From a virus, in IMG/VR virus record IMGVR_UViG_3300030329_004783, positions 1 to 28,066 of that record: 28,066 nt of DNA; one strand, 5' to 3'. Of the stretch, positions 18,747 through 27,015 are shown piece by piece. The notes beneath the pieces were generated by a model. It did no database searches and had not been told where the DNA came from. It worked only from the letters and a program-made list of their open reading frames with translations. Position numbers and translations under genes: made by a program. How positions within the stretch are numbered: the stretch's first letter is position 1; each line of letters starts with the position of its first letter.

Positions 18747-19232
18747 TTATCCTATTACTTTTCCACCTTCCCATTTCATATCTGGGAGGCCATTTTCATA
18801 GGTTTTTCCGTCGTAAGTAAGAACTTGTTTTCTGTTAGCACCTGCTTCATTGTAGCTAACGTGAACCCAGCCACCTGCTGGATCATCTTTTTTATAAAAC
18901 TCGAGAATCAATTGATCGAAGTCTACGTTATTTTGTAGCCAGTAAGCCGTCTTAATATTTGGAACACCTGCTATTTCGAAGTCAACCGCCTGACCCTTAG
19001 CATGTTGGCTGGTTTTTTTTGAACCTATGGCCTCGCAAAGCGCTTCTGAACGATAGCCGGACGTTATTGTAATTGGTTTATCAAAATGTGCACGTAGAGG
19101 TTCTAGAATTTCATAGCATAGATTTTCTAGGTTTTTAATATCACCTGACCCTGGTGAGTTGTCAATACCTTTACGAGTAGCGGTCATTGATTTAGTAAAT
19201 TCTTCTAACTTAAAATGTTTCGATAGTTGCAT
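18747..19232 (-). CDS. Endolysin, M15-type D-Ala peptidase
   Basis: 161 residues of the peptidase M15 (M15A/C-like) zinc family, which cut peptidoglycan cross-bridges at lysis. Key residues: SGYRS (58-62), SQHAKGQAVDFEI with zinc ligands His77 and Asp84, and GWVHVSYN with His124. The first part, KHFKLEEFTKS, is the usual N-terminal helix of phage M15_3 proteins. No signal peptide, so a holin or pinholin should release it; candidates are the small membrane genes upstream (19239-20317). Confidence 0.93.
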   Translation of the reverse strand: MQLSKHFKLEEFTKSMTATRKGIDNSPGSGDIKNLENLCYEILEPLRAHFDKPITITSGYRSEALCEAIGSKKTSQHAKGQAVDFEIAGVPNIKTAYWLQNNVDFDQLILEFYKKDDPAGGWVHVSYNEAGANRKQVLTYDGKTYENGLPDMKWEGGKVIG

Positions 19233-19238
19233 GATTTT

Positions 19239-19430
19239 TTACCTTATTATTAAAGTGAATATAACATATGCCATACCTGTGATCAAGGCCCCTACAGACA
19301 CTAATAAAATACTTTCAATTCTATTGATTTGTTTTTCTAGCTTGTGAATTTTGTCGTAAGTTTGTTTTTGCATAATCCTACATAACTTTTCGTGTGAATC
19401 TATTCTTTGTAATGCGTTTTCTTTTTTCAT
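19239..19430 (-). CDS. XhlA-like membrane protein, holin-associated
   Basis: 63 residues: a coiled-coil N terminus (HEKLCRIMQKQTYDKIHKLE and QINRIES) and a C-terminal membrane helix (ILLVSVGALITGMAYVIFTLI). This layout is that of haemolysin XhlA-type proteins, which work with a holin or act as one. It directly precedes the endolysin gene, six bases apart. Function by position and topology only. Confidence 0.7.
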   Translation of the reverse strand: MKKENALQRIDSHEKLCRIMQKQTYDKIHKLEKQINRIESILLVSVGALITGMAYVIFTLIIR

Positions 19431-19432
19431 AA

Positions 19433-19642
19433 TTATTTAAGAATTAATTTAACAATGCTTTTTTCACCTAAATATATCTCTGTCTCAGCCAATGACTTGA
19501 TGCATTGATATTGTACACGTTCTTTCGAGTCCCTTTTAGCGATGCGAGCCCCTTTAAGGCATGTCGACATCGAGGGTTGAATACGATGTTCCTTGATTTC
19601 CTGGTTGACTATCATTAATAGGGCTATTACAATCTCTTCCAA
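19433..19642 (-). CDS. Small exported or membrane protein of lysis cassette
   Basis: 69 residues. The first 13 residues (MEEIVIALLMIVN) are hydrophobic and could act as a short anchor; the rest is basic with two cysteines: EHRIQPSMSTCLKGARIAKR and then VQYQCIKSLAE. Similar proteins with STCLKG...YQCxKS patterns recur next to endolysin genes in marine podoviruses in my memory. The two Cys may form a disulfide in the periplasm. It may be an accessory lysis protein; no function known. Confidence 0.7.
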   Translation of the reverse strand: MEEIVIALLMIVNQEIKEHRIQPSMSTCLKGARIAKRDSKERVQYQCIKSLAETEIYLGEKSIVKLILK

Positions 19643-19646
19643 AATT

Positions 19647-20066
19647 TTATCCTCCGTTACCGTTTTTATAATGTATTTCTCTATTAGAGTCTTTAAGTTT
19701 TTCTACATCTGATTGTAGTTTTTTTACTTGTTCATCTAAAAATCTTATCATAACTTCATTATGAATTCCAGCTTCTTGTTGTTCCTGTAATTTTTCCACT
19801 TGTTTATATAATTCTTCAATAAGCATAAATTGTTCTGAATCAGCCGGAAGACTTCCTAGCTGACCCCGAGGCCACTTGATTCTAAAATCTGTATTCTCAA
19901 TTAAATCTTTTGACATTAACTCTACTTGAGTTTGAAGTTTGTTTTGGGTCTCGATGATACCGAAATATGCCCAGGTACCAATCGCGACCATCGTGATCAA
20001 CGAGGCTACCGTTTTCATCGGCATCTGCACGGCTGCTTCTTCAGAGATTCTTAGTGGTTTGCTCAT
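19647..20066 (-). CDS. Membrane-anchored coiled-coil protein
   Basis: 139 residues: a cytoplasmic N terminus (MSKPLRISEEAAVQMPMK), a membrane segment (TVASLITMVAIGTWAYFGII, about 19-38), and a long coiled coil (about 80-130: LYKQVEKLQEQQEAG, FLDEQVKKLQSDVEKLK). A mid segment FRIKWPRGQLGSLPADSEQF lies between. N-in topology with a long external coil fits an inner spanin. It is coupled to the next gene upstream by TAATG (20066). Other marine phages carry a like gene in the same place; function unproven. Confidence 0.75.
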   Translation of the reverse strand: MSKPLRISEEAAVQMPMKTVASLITMVAIGTWAYFGIIETQNKLQTQVELMSKDLIENTDFRIKWPRGQLGSLPADSEQFMLIEELYKQVEKLQEQQEAGIHNEVMIRFLDEQVKKLQSDVEKLKDSNREIHYKNGNGG

Positions 20067-20317
20067 TAGTTATAACTATACCCCGTGTTTCCTTGTTCTA
20101 ATTTTTTAAATAATAATTCGTGTTGTTCCATAATCTCCTCATCTGAATCCATCATACGATCCATTTGATCTTGTAGTTTTTCTACATGTCTTTCAAGTTT
20201 TTCTACTTGATTTTCATGTACTGCTTGAATAGTTGAAAGTTCAAAAGTTCTAGATAGACTCCAGCCTCCTAGTGCTATTAGGAGTCCAACCAACATAGTT
20301 AATATTTTTTCCATCAT
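20066..20317 (-). CDS. Short membrane coiled-coil protein, spanin-like
   Basis: 83 residues: an N-terminal hydrophobic segment (KILTMLVGLLIALGGWSLS, about 4-22) followed by a continuous coiled coil (ENQVEKLERHVEKLQDQMDR and MDSDEEIMEQHELLFKKLE). It has the same overall plan as the 139-residue neighbour, and both repeat VEKLQ, so they may be paralogues or partners. ATG 20317 overlaps the stop of the 1445-residue gene as ATGA, so late translation of virion genes carries into lysis genes. Confidence 0.72.
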   Translation of the reverse strand: MMEKILTMLVGLLIALGGWSLSRTFELSTIQAVHENQVEKLERHVEKLQDQMDRMMDSDEEIMEQHELLFKKLEQGNTGYSYN

Positions 20318-23300
20318 GTTCTTCTAGCAATTACCTGTTCGCTTGGTGATAGTAACGCAGCCTCTGTCTGTGTCAACCCTGTTTGTTTGTTAATTTGTGG
20401 CATACTTGCTACTAATTTTTTATCTGGCATAGGTGTTTTAGGTAGTGGTTGTGCTCTACTTCTAAGATCTGCTGGTGCACCAGGAAAAATCATGTCTCTT
20501 ATTTTAGGAATTACTTTTTCTAATAAAGTAGGTTCCTTTTTAATTTTTCCTCTTTCATCATAAACAACTCTTCCTTTGTCATTGGTTATAGCACCTTCTA
20601 GTTCAGGTCTGTATCCTTCTGGAAAAAATTTTCTATCTTCCCATTTATCAAATACATTATCTAATTTATCTTCAGGGAAAACATAACTTTCTGAAATATT
20701 ATAAATAAAATTATCACTTTTCTTTGTTTTATGTTTTGCAAGATCTCTAACTGTATCAACTTTAGTTTCAAATCTTGGCTTAGAGTATTTAATTGGAGTA
20801 AAATATCCATCAATTAAATTACCAGCCATTTTTTTATTCATTCCAGATTCAATCATTATTTCTTCTATTTTATCTTTACTTAAATCCAACATTCTCAAAT
20901 CTTGAACGACCATATATAAATCTCTTTGTATTTTAAATGCTTCATCCTGCATGTTGTCATACTCTGCAACCATTACAGAAGGTGGACGATCAATAAATCC
21001 TTTTGCCTTATAAAATTTTTCTGTTTCATCGACTGCTCTTAAAAGTCTATTAGTGCTAGACGTTCTCCATTTTAAATCTTTTTTAACATCTATTCTTATA
21101 ATTCTAGTTCCAATAAAAAGAGCCTTAAGCTCATCTTCAATTCTCATAGGTTGTCCTGCGCCAGATACATCACCTTCAATCGCGCTTTTTAATTTCATTC
21201 CACTAGTAATCAAACCTGGACTAGCTCCTTTAACTATATGAGCAAAAGCTTTATTGAATTTAACATCTAGACTATCTGTTGGTGAATATATTTTAGATCC
21301 TTCAGCCGTTTGACCACCTCGACCACCCATTAAGAAGTTACCACCTACAACATCTTGCACTCTTTCATAACCAATTGCTGGTGAAAGAAAAGGCTGTAGT
21401 AATTCCATAATAGGTCCATCTTCAGCAAACATTAATGATAAAACATAGTTATCTATTTGATCTTCTGCTATGTCTTGTTTATGTGCCATGGATAAAGCTG
21501 CCTGAACAGGTCTTTCTAGTACGTCATAAGGACTAAAGTATGAGAAGTTAATAGCTGCTGATACTCCATTCTTCCAAGGTGTAATACCAATAAGATTAGA
21601 GTTTTTGTCCCACGGTGCAGCACCTGATCTCTTATACGCTTCCCATTGTTCCTGAGTATTACCAGTTACAAAGTTTGCAATAGCATGCGCTCCCTTACCT
21701 ATGCCTTTTAATGCAAGGTAAGCTCCTATTAAATTTTTGTATCCCATTTGACGAAGTGCAGCATTATTAGATCTAATATTTCTCAATGACATAGCAATCG
21801 ATGTTGCTCCAGTTCTTAACATTTCTGATGGAAACGATACAAAGTTACCAATAAGGGGAATGTTTCTTAATCCCTGTATCACTGGAGGTACTTTACTGTA
21901 TGTTGGGTATGTATTTCTTAACATAAAAGCTGCTGCTTCGTCCAAAGCTTCATCTAAACTTTTTACTTGTCCAGTAAAAACATCTTTTCTTGAGAAAGGA
22001 TGATTGTGTAATTTAAGATAAGCTGCTACGTCATCTACACTTTTTAAAGCTGCAGATAAATCTGATTTAAAGAATTCATAACCAAATTGTTTCCAAAGGT
22101 TATCACCACCAGCATATAGTCTTGCAACTTTATCTGTTGGAAGTCCTTTTATTAATCGTTCAAATAATTCATCATCAGTTTTAATAACTCCTTTTCTAAG
22201 GTTGGTCATCACCGCTCTTAATTCTTGAGCAACAATATTTTCATCCCAGATTCCAAGACGAACAAGTTTTTCTACGTACCTTGAGAATTCTACTTCATCA
22301 ATAGCTCCGCCTTTACCTGCTTTAAAAATATCTTTCATTACCATTCTCATTGCATCAATGACACTTGCGTTATGACCAATATGTCCATTCCACAATGCAA
22401 AGAATGATGCTGAAGTTACATTACGAACTTGTGTTTGTGGTGAGTATAAAGTTTTACCAGCTTGAACTGCAACTTTGAACTGAAGAAGCTGTCTGAACAC
22501 AGGTATTCTAGCAAGGTTATCTAAAGGTGCTCCCTGTGCTAATAGTGCTTGTTTTATTTCAGGAGATGTCCATAGATTTTCTAATGTACTTTTCATGCCT
22601 CCTAGTCTGTCAAGATCTGTTGCTTTTATTTGTTGCGCGTTTACAAATCTGGGTTTAGCTTCTGCAGCTGTGTTATATAACCATTTATTTTTTAATCCAA
22701 TTTGGGCTATCATATCAAAACCCTTCTTCTTAGCATTAGCAGCAATGGCATCAGATACTGTAAACAGAACTTGAGATTTTAAATCTTTTTCTTGACCTAG
22801 TAATTTTCTAATGGCTTGAGGAAGTTCTTCTCCTGTCTTAAGAAATTTAAACTTATCCATTCTTAATAAGTTTTCATCGCTTCCAATCTTTTGTAAAATT
22901 TTAACAGGATTAACTCCACCCGTTCTTCCAACTGCTAGAATATCATTAACTATATCGTCTGCATATTTTTCAATAGCATTTTTTCTTCCATAATTATCTA
23001 TGGCAGCTTCTCTTAAATCTCTATTTCGCATAACTACATTTTTAGCAATCCAATCTCTTGCATTCTTTCTAATAGTTTCATCAGGAGTATACTTGGGGTT
23101 AGTAAATATTGCAAAGGACTTAACAATATAGTTATCTATTTTACCAGTAAGTGCTTTTCTTAAATCTTTTAACACGGCATCTTTTGTACCTTGTGGTAAA
23201 TTATTACCAAATTCTTTTAAAACTTTATTGATATCATTTTTTAATTCAAAAGCTATTGGTCTAAGATTTTTCTCAACTACCCCTAATTTTGATCTTCCCT

Positions 23301-24651
23301 CCAAGAAATCTACCACATCATCTAACAGCATTTTTTCATATGATTTAGAAGTGTGATTAGTATTATATCTTTGCTCATATTTTTTAGCTAAATTATGAGC
23401 ACGCTTTTCTAAACCTTCTAAAAGTTTATCTATTTTTCTAGCTCTTCCTTTTATATGTAATATTACTTGTTCTGAAACTCCTTCAATATCTTTAGGTGTT
23501 TTACCAAATGATCTAAACCAGGATAAAACATTATCAACTTTTTTTAAATTTCTTTCAGTTCTACTAGGACTTGTTACTTGAAATAATCTCCATTGGTCAA
23601 AAGGAGGCAATCCTTTCACACCTAACTTTTGTGTTAGTGGAGAAACAATTTTTTTTACAGTATTGCCTGTGGATTTACTTAAACTTTTTACAATCTGAGA
23701 ATGAAGAGGTTTATCAGCTTGAGATAATAAATAAGCTGTTCCTTTAAATCCTGCTCCAACAGTGTTAAAACCCATTCTTACAAACGGTTCACCAACAGGT
23801 CTTGCGCCATATTTATAAACTTGTTGAACAGCTTTACCAACTAGAGGAAACATTCCTCCAACGATAGCTCCTTCTGCACCATATCTAAGTCTATTCAGAA
23901 ACATAGCTTTTGCTTTTTTTCTGCCAGATAATTTAGAAGTGTCTGTTGGCTGTACAAATAAAGTAGGTATTCTTCTTTTATCAGGTGATGCAACAAAGTC
24001 AGTTGCGCCTACAATTCCTGCTCCTGATGCAACTCTTTGAGCTATCTTGGATGCTTTGCTCGTGCCCATTTTTTCAATAGCATTTTTAACTACTTGAAGT
24101 TTTTTAGCACGTAACCCTAATTTAGTAATTAATGTTCCAGGAGCACCATACTGAACTAACAAAGATGTCAAATCTCCTCTCCATGTTTCAGGCTCATCTG
24201 GTTTTGATTTTGCCATCATCTTTTGAAAGTCATCTGCAAAGTTGGTGTTAGCTAAAAAATCTGTTCCCATGAATAATAATTCACCAATACTAGTAGCTAG
24301 TTCATGAGATCCTGTTTCTACTCCTTTAGCAAGTTCATCAAATCCATCAATGTAATCTCTTTCACTTATCTTTCCTTCCCTCATAATCTTAACGGGATCT
24401 TTTTTATTTTTTAATGCTATTGCAGTTCTTAAACTTGGATTAAAAACCAATGAAAGATTAAACATCCCTTCATTATCTTTTAAAAAATTCCAACGAACAG
24501 GTTTCTTTTGCTTTACATCATAAGTTTCTAGTCCTTTGATGAATGCTTTTTGATAATCGTCGAGTGTTGAGATGGGTTCTTCTTTTTTCTTCTTTGGATA
24601 AACTCTAAAGGGACCTCTAACTTTAGATAGTTCTTTATTATAGTCAGCCAT
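20314..24651 (-). CDS. Giant protein, probable internal virion protein
   Basis: 1445 residues, the largest gene. Mostly helical and basic, with Ala/Leu/Lys-rich stretches and short hydrophobic patches (for example AEGAIVGGMFPLVGK near residue 270). No enzyme motif is seen by eye. Segments around residues 900-1110 (RNIPLIGNFVSFPSEMLRTG, then SAAINFSYFSPYDVLERP) resemble the conserved C-terminal parts of large polyvalent phage proteins (LPD38-like), which are thought to travel in the virion and enter the host with DNA. T7 gp16 plays the equivalent role. Its placement after the other virion-type genes and before lysis genes supports this. No lytic transglycosylase domain is recognised. Confidence 0.75.
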   Translation of the reverse strand: MADYNKELSKVRGPFRVYPKKKKEEPISTLDDYQKAFIKGLETYDVKQKKPVRWNFLKDNEGMFNLSLVFNPSLRTAIALKNKKDPVKIMREGKISERDYIDGFDELAKGVETGSHELATSIGELLFMGTDFLANTNFADDFQKMMAKSKPDEPETWRGDLTSLLVQYGAPGTLITKLGLRAKKLQVVKNAIEKMGTSKASKIAQRVASGAGIVGATDFVASPDKRRIPTLFVQPTDTSKLSGRKKAKAMFLNRLRYGAEGAIVGGMFPLVGKAVQQVYKYGARPVGEPFVRMGFNTVGAGFKGTAYLLSQADKPLHSQIVKSLSKSTGNTVKKIVSPLTQKLGVKGLPPFDQWRLFQVTSPSRTERNLKKVDNVLSWFRSFGKTPKDIEGVSEQVILHIKGRARKIDKLLEGLEKRAHNLAKKYEQRYNTNHTSKSYEKMLLDDVVDFLEGRSKLGVVEKNLRPIAFELKNDINKVLKEFGNNLPQGTKDAVLKDLRKALTGKIDNYIVKSFAIFTNPKYTPDETIRKNARDWIAKNVVMRNRDLREAAIDNYGRKNAIEKYADDIVNDILAVGRTGGVNPVKILQKIGSDENLLRMDKFKFLKTGEELPQAIRKLLGQEKDLKSQVLFTVSDAIAANAKKKGFDMIAQIGLKNKWLYNTAAEAKPRFVNAQQIKATDLDRLGGMKSTLENLWTSPEIKQALLAQGAPLDNLARIPVFRQLLQFKVAVQAGKTLYSPQTQVRNVTSASFFALWNGHIGHNASVIDAMRMVMKDIFKAGKGGAIDEVEFSRYVEKLVRLGIWDENIVAQELRAVMTNLRKGVIKTDDELFERLIKGLPTDKVARLYAGGDNLWKQFGYEFFKSDLSAALKSVDDVAAYLKLHNHPFSRKDVFTGQVKSLDEALDEAAAFMLRNTYPTYSKVPPVIQGLRNIPLIGNFVSFPSEMLRTGATSIAMSLRNIRSNNAALRQMGYKNLIGAYLALKGIGKGAHAIANFVTGNTQEQWEAYKRSGAAPWDKNSNLIGITPWKNGVSAAINFSYFSPYDVLERPVQAALSMAHKQDIAEDQIDNYVLSLMFAEDGPIMELLQPFLSPAIGYERVQDVVGGNFLMGGRGGQTAEGSKIYSPTDSLDVKFNKAFAHIVKGASPGLITSGMKLKSAIEGDVSGAGQPMRIEDELKALFIGTRIIRIDVKKDLKWRTSSTNRLLRAVDETEKFYKAKGFIDRPPSVMVAEYDNMQDEAFKIQRDLYMVVQDLRMLDLSKDKIEEIMIESGMNKKMAGNLIDGYFTPIKYSKPRFETKVDTVRDLAKHKTKKSDNFIYNISESYVFPEDKLDNVFDKWEDRKFFPEGYRPELEGAITNDKGRVVYDERGKIKKEPTLLEKVIPKIRDMIFPGAPADLRSRAQPLPKTPMPDKKLVASMPQINKQTGLTQTEAALLSPSEQVIARRT
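20349..20376 (-). promoter_or_regulatory. Possible internal promoter for lysis cassette
   Basis: Minus strand TTGACA (20376-20371), a 16-base spacer, then TACTAT (20354-20349). Predicted start near 20342, about 25 bases before ATG 20317. It lies within the last codons of the 1445-residue gene, so it may be chance; the position upstream of the lysis cassette makes it worth noting. Confidence 0.35.
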
Positions 24652-24652
24652 T

Positions 24653-25774
24653 TTAGCCCTCCGATGGTAAGACTAAGTTGACACCGTATTTTTTATTGAA
24701 AATATTTATATCTTGTTCTGTTTGTATCATAGCAAAGTCTTCTAATGCCTCTGCGCTGTTAGCAAGAAGTCTTACTATATCATCAGTAACTTCTTGTGGA
24801 AGTCTTGCTCTTAATTCTTCATAAGTAATTCCAGCCGTGTCTTCTGGTGCAGTTCCTTGGTCCATGGGCCCTTGTCTCTGCCCCGCTACTCTTAATTCTT
24901 CATAACTTCGTTCTCCAGGTTGTGGTTCTTGTGTATCACCAGCACCCATTACGGATCCTGCAAGAGCATAACCAACTCTGCCGCCATCTGCTTTAAGTTC
25001 TTTTACATATTTTCTAAATGCTACAAAAGTATCTGCAATTAATTCTGGACTCTCTTCATTACCTTTATACTTTTCTCCGCCTGCTATATTATCTTCCTTC
25101 AAAAGATCTAATTTAGTTTTTTTAAATAATGCATTTGCTCCAACTTCTTTTCCTGGACCTAAGAACCATTCTACAGCTAGATCTGTTCCTTTAATTTTCT
25201 CTAATTTTGCTTCAGCTTTTGCTAATGCTAAATCTTGTTCCTTGGTTCTTTCCTTTATATCGTTTAAAGTTGCTATTTCATCCATTAAAATAGGAATTTG
25301 TTCTATTTCCCATTGTTTCTGCCATTCAGGGCCACCTTTTCCTTCTGCTTCAGCTGCAAGTACTTTTGCCTGTGCTCCTAACATTGTCTCAAATAAATCA
25401 GCTCCACTTGCATACTCTTGTTCCGCTGCTGAACCTTTACGTTGTATATATCTTGAATAAGGTTCTCTCATTGACGTACCAATATCTGACACAATATTTC
25501 CTGTTGTTGGCCTTGACATTAAATCTAAACCTATCTCCCCTATGTAATCCCAAACATTAGTTTTTGGTTTATATTGTTTTGACTTAACAAAGTCTTCTAT
25601 ATCACCCATAGTTGCAGTTTTTAAAAAATCACCCACATTCATCTTTGAATAATCATTTTGTTCTACAAGATTATTTTTGTTAGTGTTATAGCCTTGTCTT
25701 GGTTGTAGTCCTGAAGTAATTCCTTCAGCAGACCCACCTATTCTAAACATTGGTCTTCTTAAAGTTCTGTTCAT
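24653..25774 (-). CDS. Virion-type protein with GGRVGY motif
   Basis: 373 residues. Opens MNRTLRRPMFRIGGSAEGIT, then a Met/Gly-rich segment, a helical middle with a long Glu/Ala/Lys coil (about 160-200), a KADGGRVGYALAGS motif (about 263-276), and an acidic Pro/Glu-rich end with two near copies of YEELR (SYEELRVAG, TYEELRARL). The FRIGG start and GGRxGY motif are shared with other virion-region proteins here and in marine phages. Probably a structural or packaged protein. Coupled by TAATG to the preceding gene. Confidence 0.72.
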   Translation of the reverse strand: MNRTLRRPMFRIGGSAEGITSGLQPRQGYNTNKNNLVEQNDYSKMNVGDFLKTATMGDIEDFVKSKQYKPKTNVWDYIGEIGLDLMSRPTTGNIVSDIGTSMREPYSRYIQRKGSAAEQEYASGADLFETMLGAQAKVLAAEAEGKGGPEWQKQWEIEQIPILMDEIATLNDIKERTKEQDLALAKAEAKLEKIKGTDLAVEWFLGPGKEVGANALFKKTKLDLLKEDNIAGGEKYKGNEESPELIADTFVAFRKYVKELKADGGRVGYALAGSVMGAGDTQEPQPGERSYEELRVAGQRQGPMDQGTAPEDTAGITYEELRARLPQEVTDDIVRLLANSAEALEDFAMIQTEQDINIFNKKYGVNLVLPSEG

Positions 25775-27015
25775 TAGCTCGTTAAACCTTTGTATATGCT
25801 TGCACCACTAAGTCCCATTCCAAGAGCCTGTGCTAATGGGTTTGGATTTGGTGCTTGTTGGAATTGATATTGTGGACCCATTCCACCCATCAATCCAGTT
25901 AAGCCTTGACCTAACCAACCAAGTCTTTCCATTGGTTCGTATAGACCCATTCTTACTTTTTCTCTTTCAGCATCCCTAACAGCTTGTGCATAAGCTTGGT
26001 CCATTGCGCCCACTTGACCCGCTAATCCAACATCTCTTCCAATCATTGCTTGTTCTGCTTGACCTGCACCTAATTGTGCCTGTGCAAGTGCTGCTCTTTG
26101 ACCAGCCATACCTGCCTGTTGACCTGCAACACCAGCCATCATTTGTCCTGGTGCTAAGTATCCTTGTGCCAAAGCTCCTTGTTGTGCTGCTAATGCTTGT
26201 TGAGCACCACCTAAACCTAATTGTGCTTGTCCTAATCCAGCTAAACCTGAAGCATATTGTTGTTGTGCTCCACCTATTCCTAATCTAGATGCAAGATCTG
26301 CCTGTCTTGCAGCTTGAGCTTGAGTAAATCCTTGTTGTTGTAATTGTGCTTCTATCATAGCTCGATCTCTATCTGATTGAGTTTGGTATTCTGCTTGCAT
26401 AACACCTTCTCTACCACCACCATAGCCACCAACACCTATTGCTGCATCAGAGATAGCTTGTTGTCTCATTGCTGCTTGCTTATCGAATTCTGCAAGTGTC
26501 GTATCTATAACTTGTTGTTGGTACGGAGACATATACTCAGCAATTGATCCTGTTCCCGTTCCTGCTCCAGCACCAGTTAGTCCCGCAGCACCTGTGATGT
26601 ATGAAGAAACTGGAGTCATTGCAGTTCCTGCTCCAGCTAAACCTGTTCCTGCTGCGCCAATATATGGTTGAACTCCACCTAGTGTTTGTTGTGCTCCTGC
26701 TAAATCTTGAACTGTTTGCGCCGCGTATGGAGCTATGTTAGCTAATCCTGTTTGCGCTGCTGTAAGTTGTGTTGCAGCATCTCCTAATCCTGTTCCTGCT
26801 GCTGTAACATATGGTTGATATGCACCTAATCCTGCTGTTGCATCCGCTGTTGCTCGAAGTTGCAATGGTGTTTGTGGCGCAACTTGTGGAGCCATTGCAG
26901 TAATATCTGCTTCTGTAAATGGCTTTGCAGCCTGTGTGCCCATAGACTTAGCATATTGTTCTGCTAAAGATTCTATCTGTGGTGCAAATAATTGTCGTTG
27001 TTCAGTTACAGCCAT
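25774..27015 (-). CDS. Ala/Gln/Gly-rich internal virion-type protein
   Basis: 413 residues, strongly biased to Ala, Gln and Gly. The first third has degenerate repeats of a short unit (AGTGLGDA, GLANIAPYAAQT, AGTGLAGAGT). A conserved central segment YMSPYQQQVIDTTLAEFDKQ, then GYGGGREGVMQAEY, is shared with many podovirus virion proteins. The rest is repeated AQ-rich coil (QQGALAQGYLAPG, GQQAGMAGQRAALAQAQ). The C-terminal Met/Gly end resembles the terminal region of T7 gp14-like proteins. Likely an internal virion or DNA-ejection protein. No membrane helix is certain. Start and stop both overlap neighbours by TAATG. Confidence 0.75.
   Translation of the reverse strand: MAVTEQRQLFAPQIESLAEQYAKSMGTQAAKPFTEADITAMAPQVAPQTPLQLRATADATAGLGAYQPYVTAAGTGLGDAATQLTAAQTGLANIAPYAAQTVQDLAGAQQTLGGVQPYIGAAGTGLAGAGTAMTPVSSYITGAAGLTGAGAGTGTGSIAEYMSPYQQQVIDTTLAEFDKQAAMRQQAISDAAIGVGGYGGGREGVMQAEYQTQSDRDRAMIEAQLQQQGFTQAQAARQADLASRLGIGGAQQQYASGLAGLGQAQLGLGGAQQALAAQQGALAQGYLAPGQMMAGVAGQQAGMAGQRAALAQAQLGAGQAEQAMIGRDVGLAGQVGAMDQAYAQAVRDAEREKVRMGLYEPMERLGWLGQGLTGLMGGMGPQYQFQQAPNPNPLAQALGMGLSGASIYKGLTS

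Noticed and set aside
25986-26288. Plus-strand Leu/Val-rich 100-residue frame
   Set aside because: Antisense shadow of the Ala/Gln/Gly-rich virion gene, whose biased codons leave the opposite strand open.
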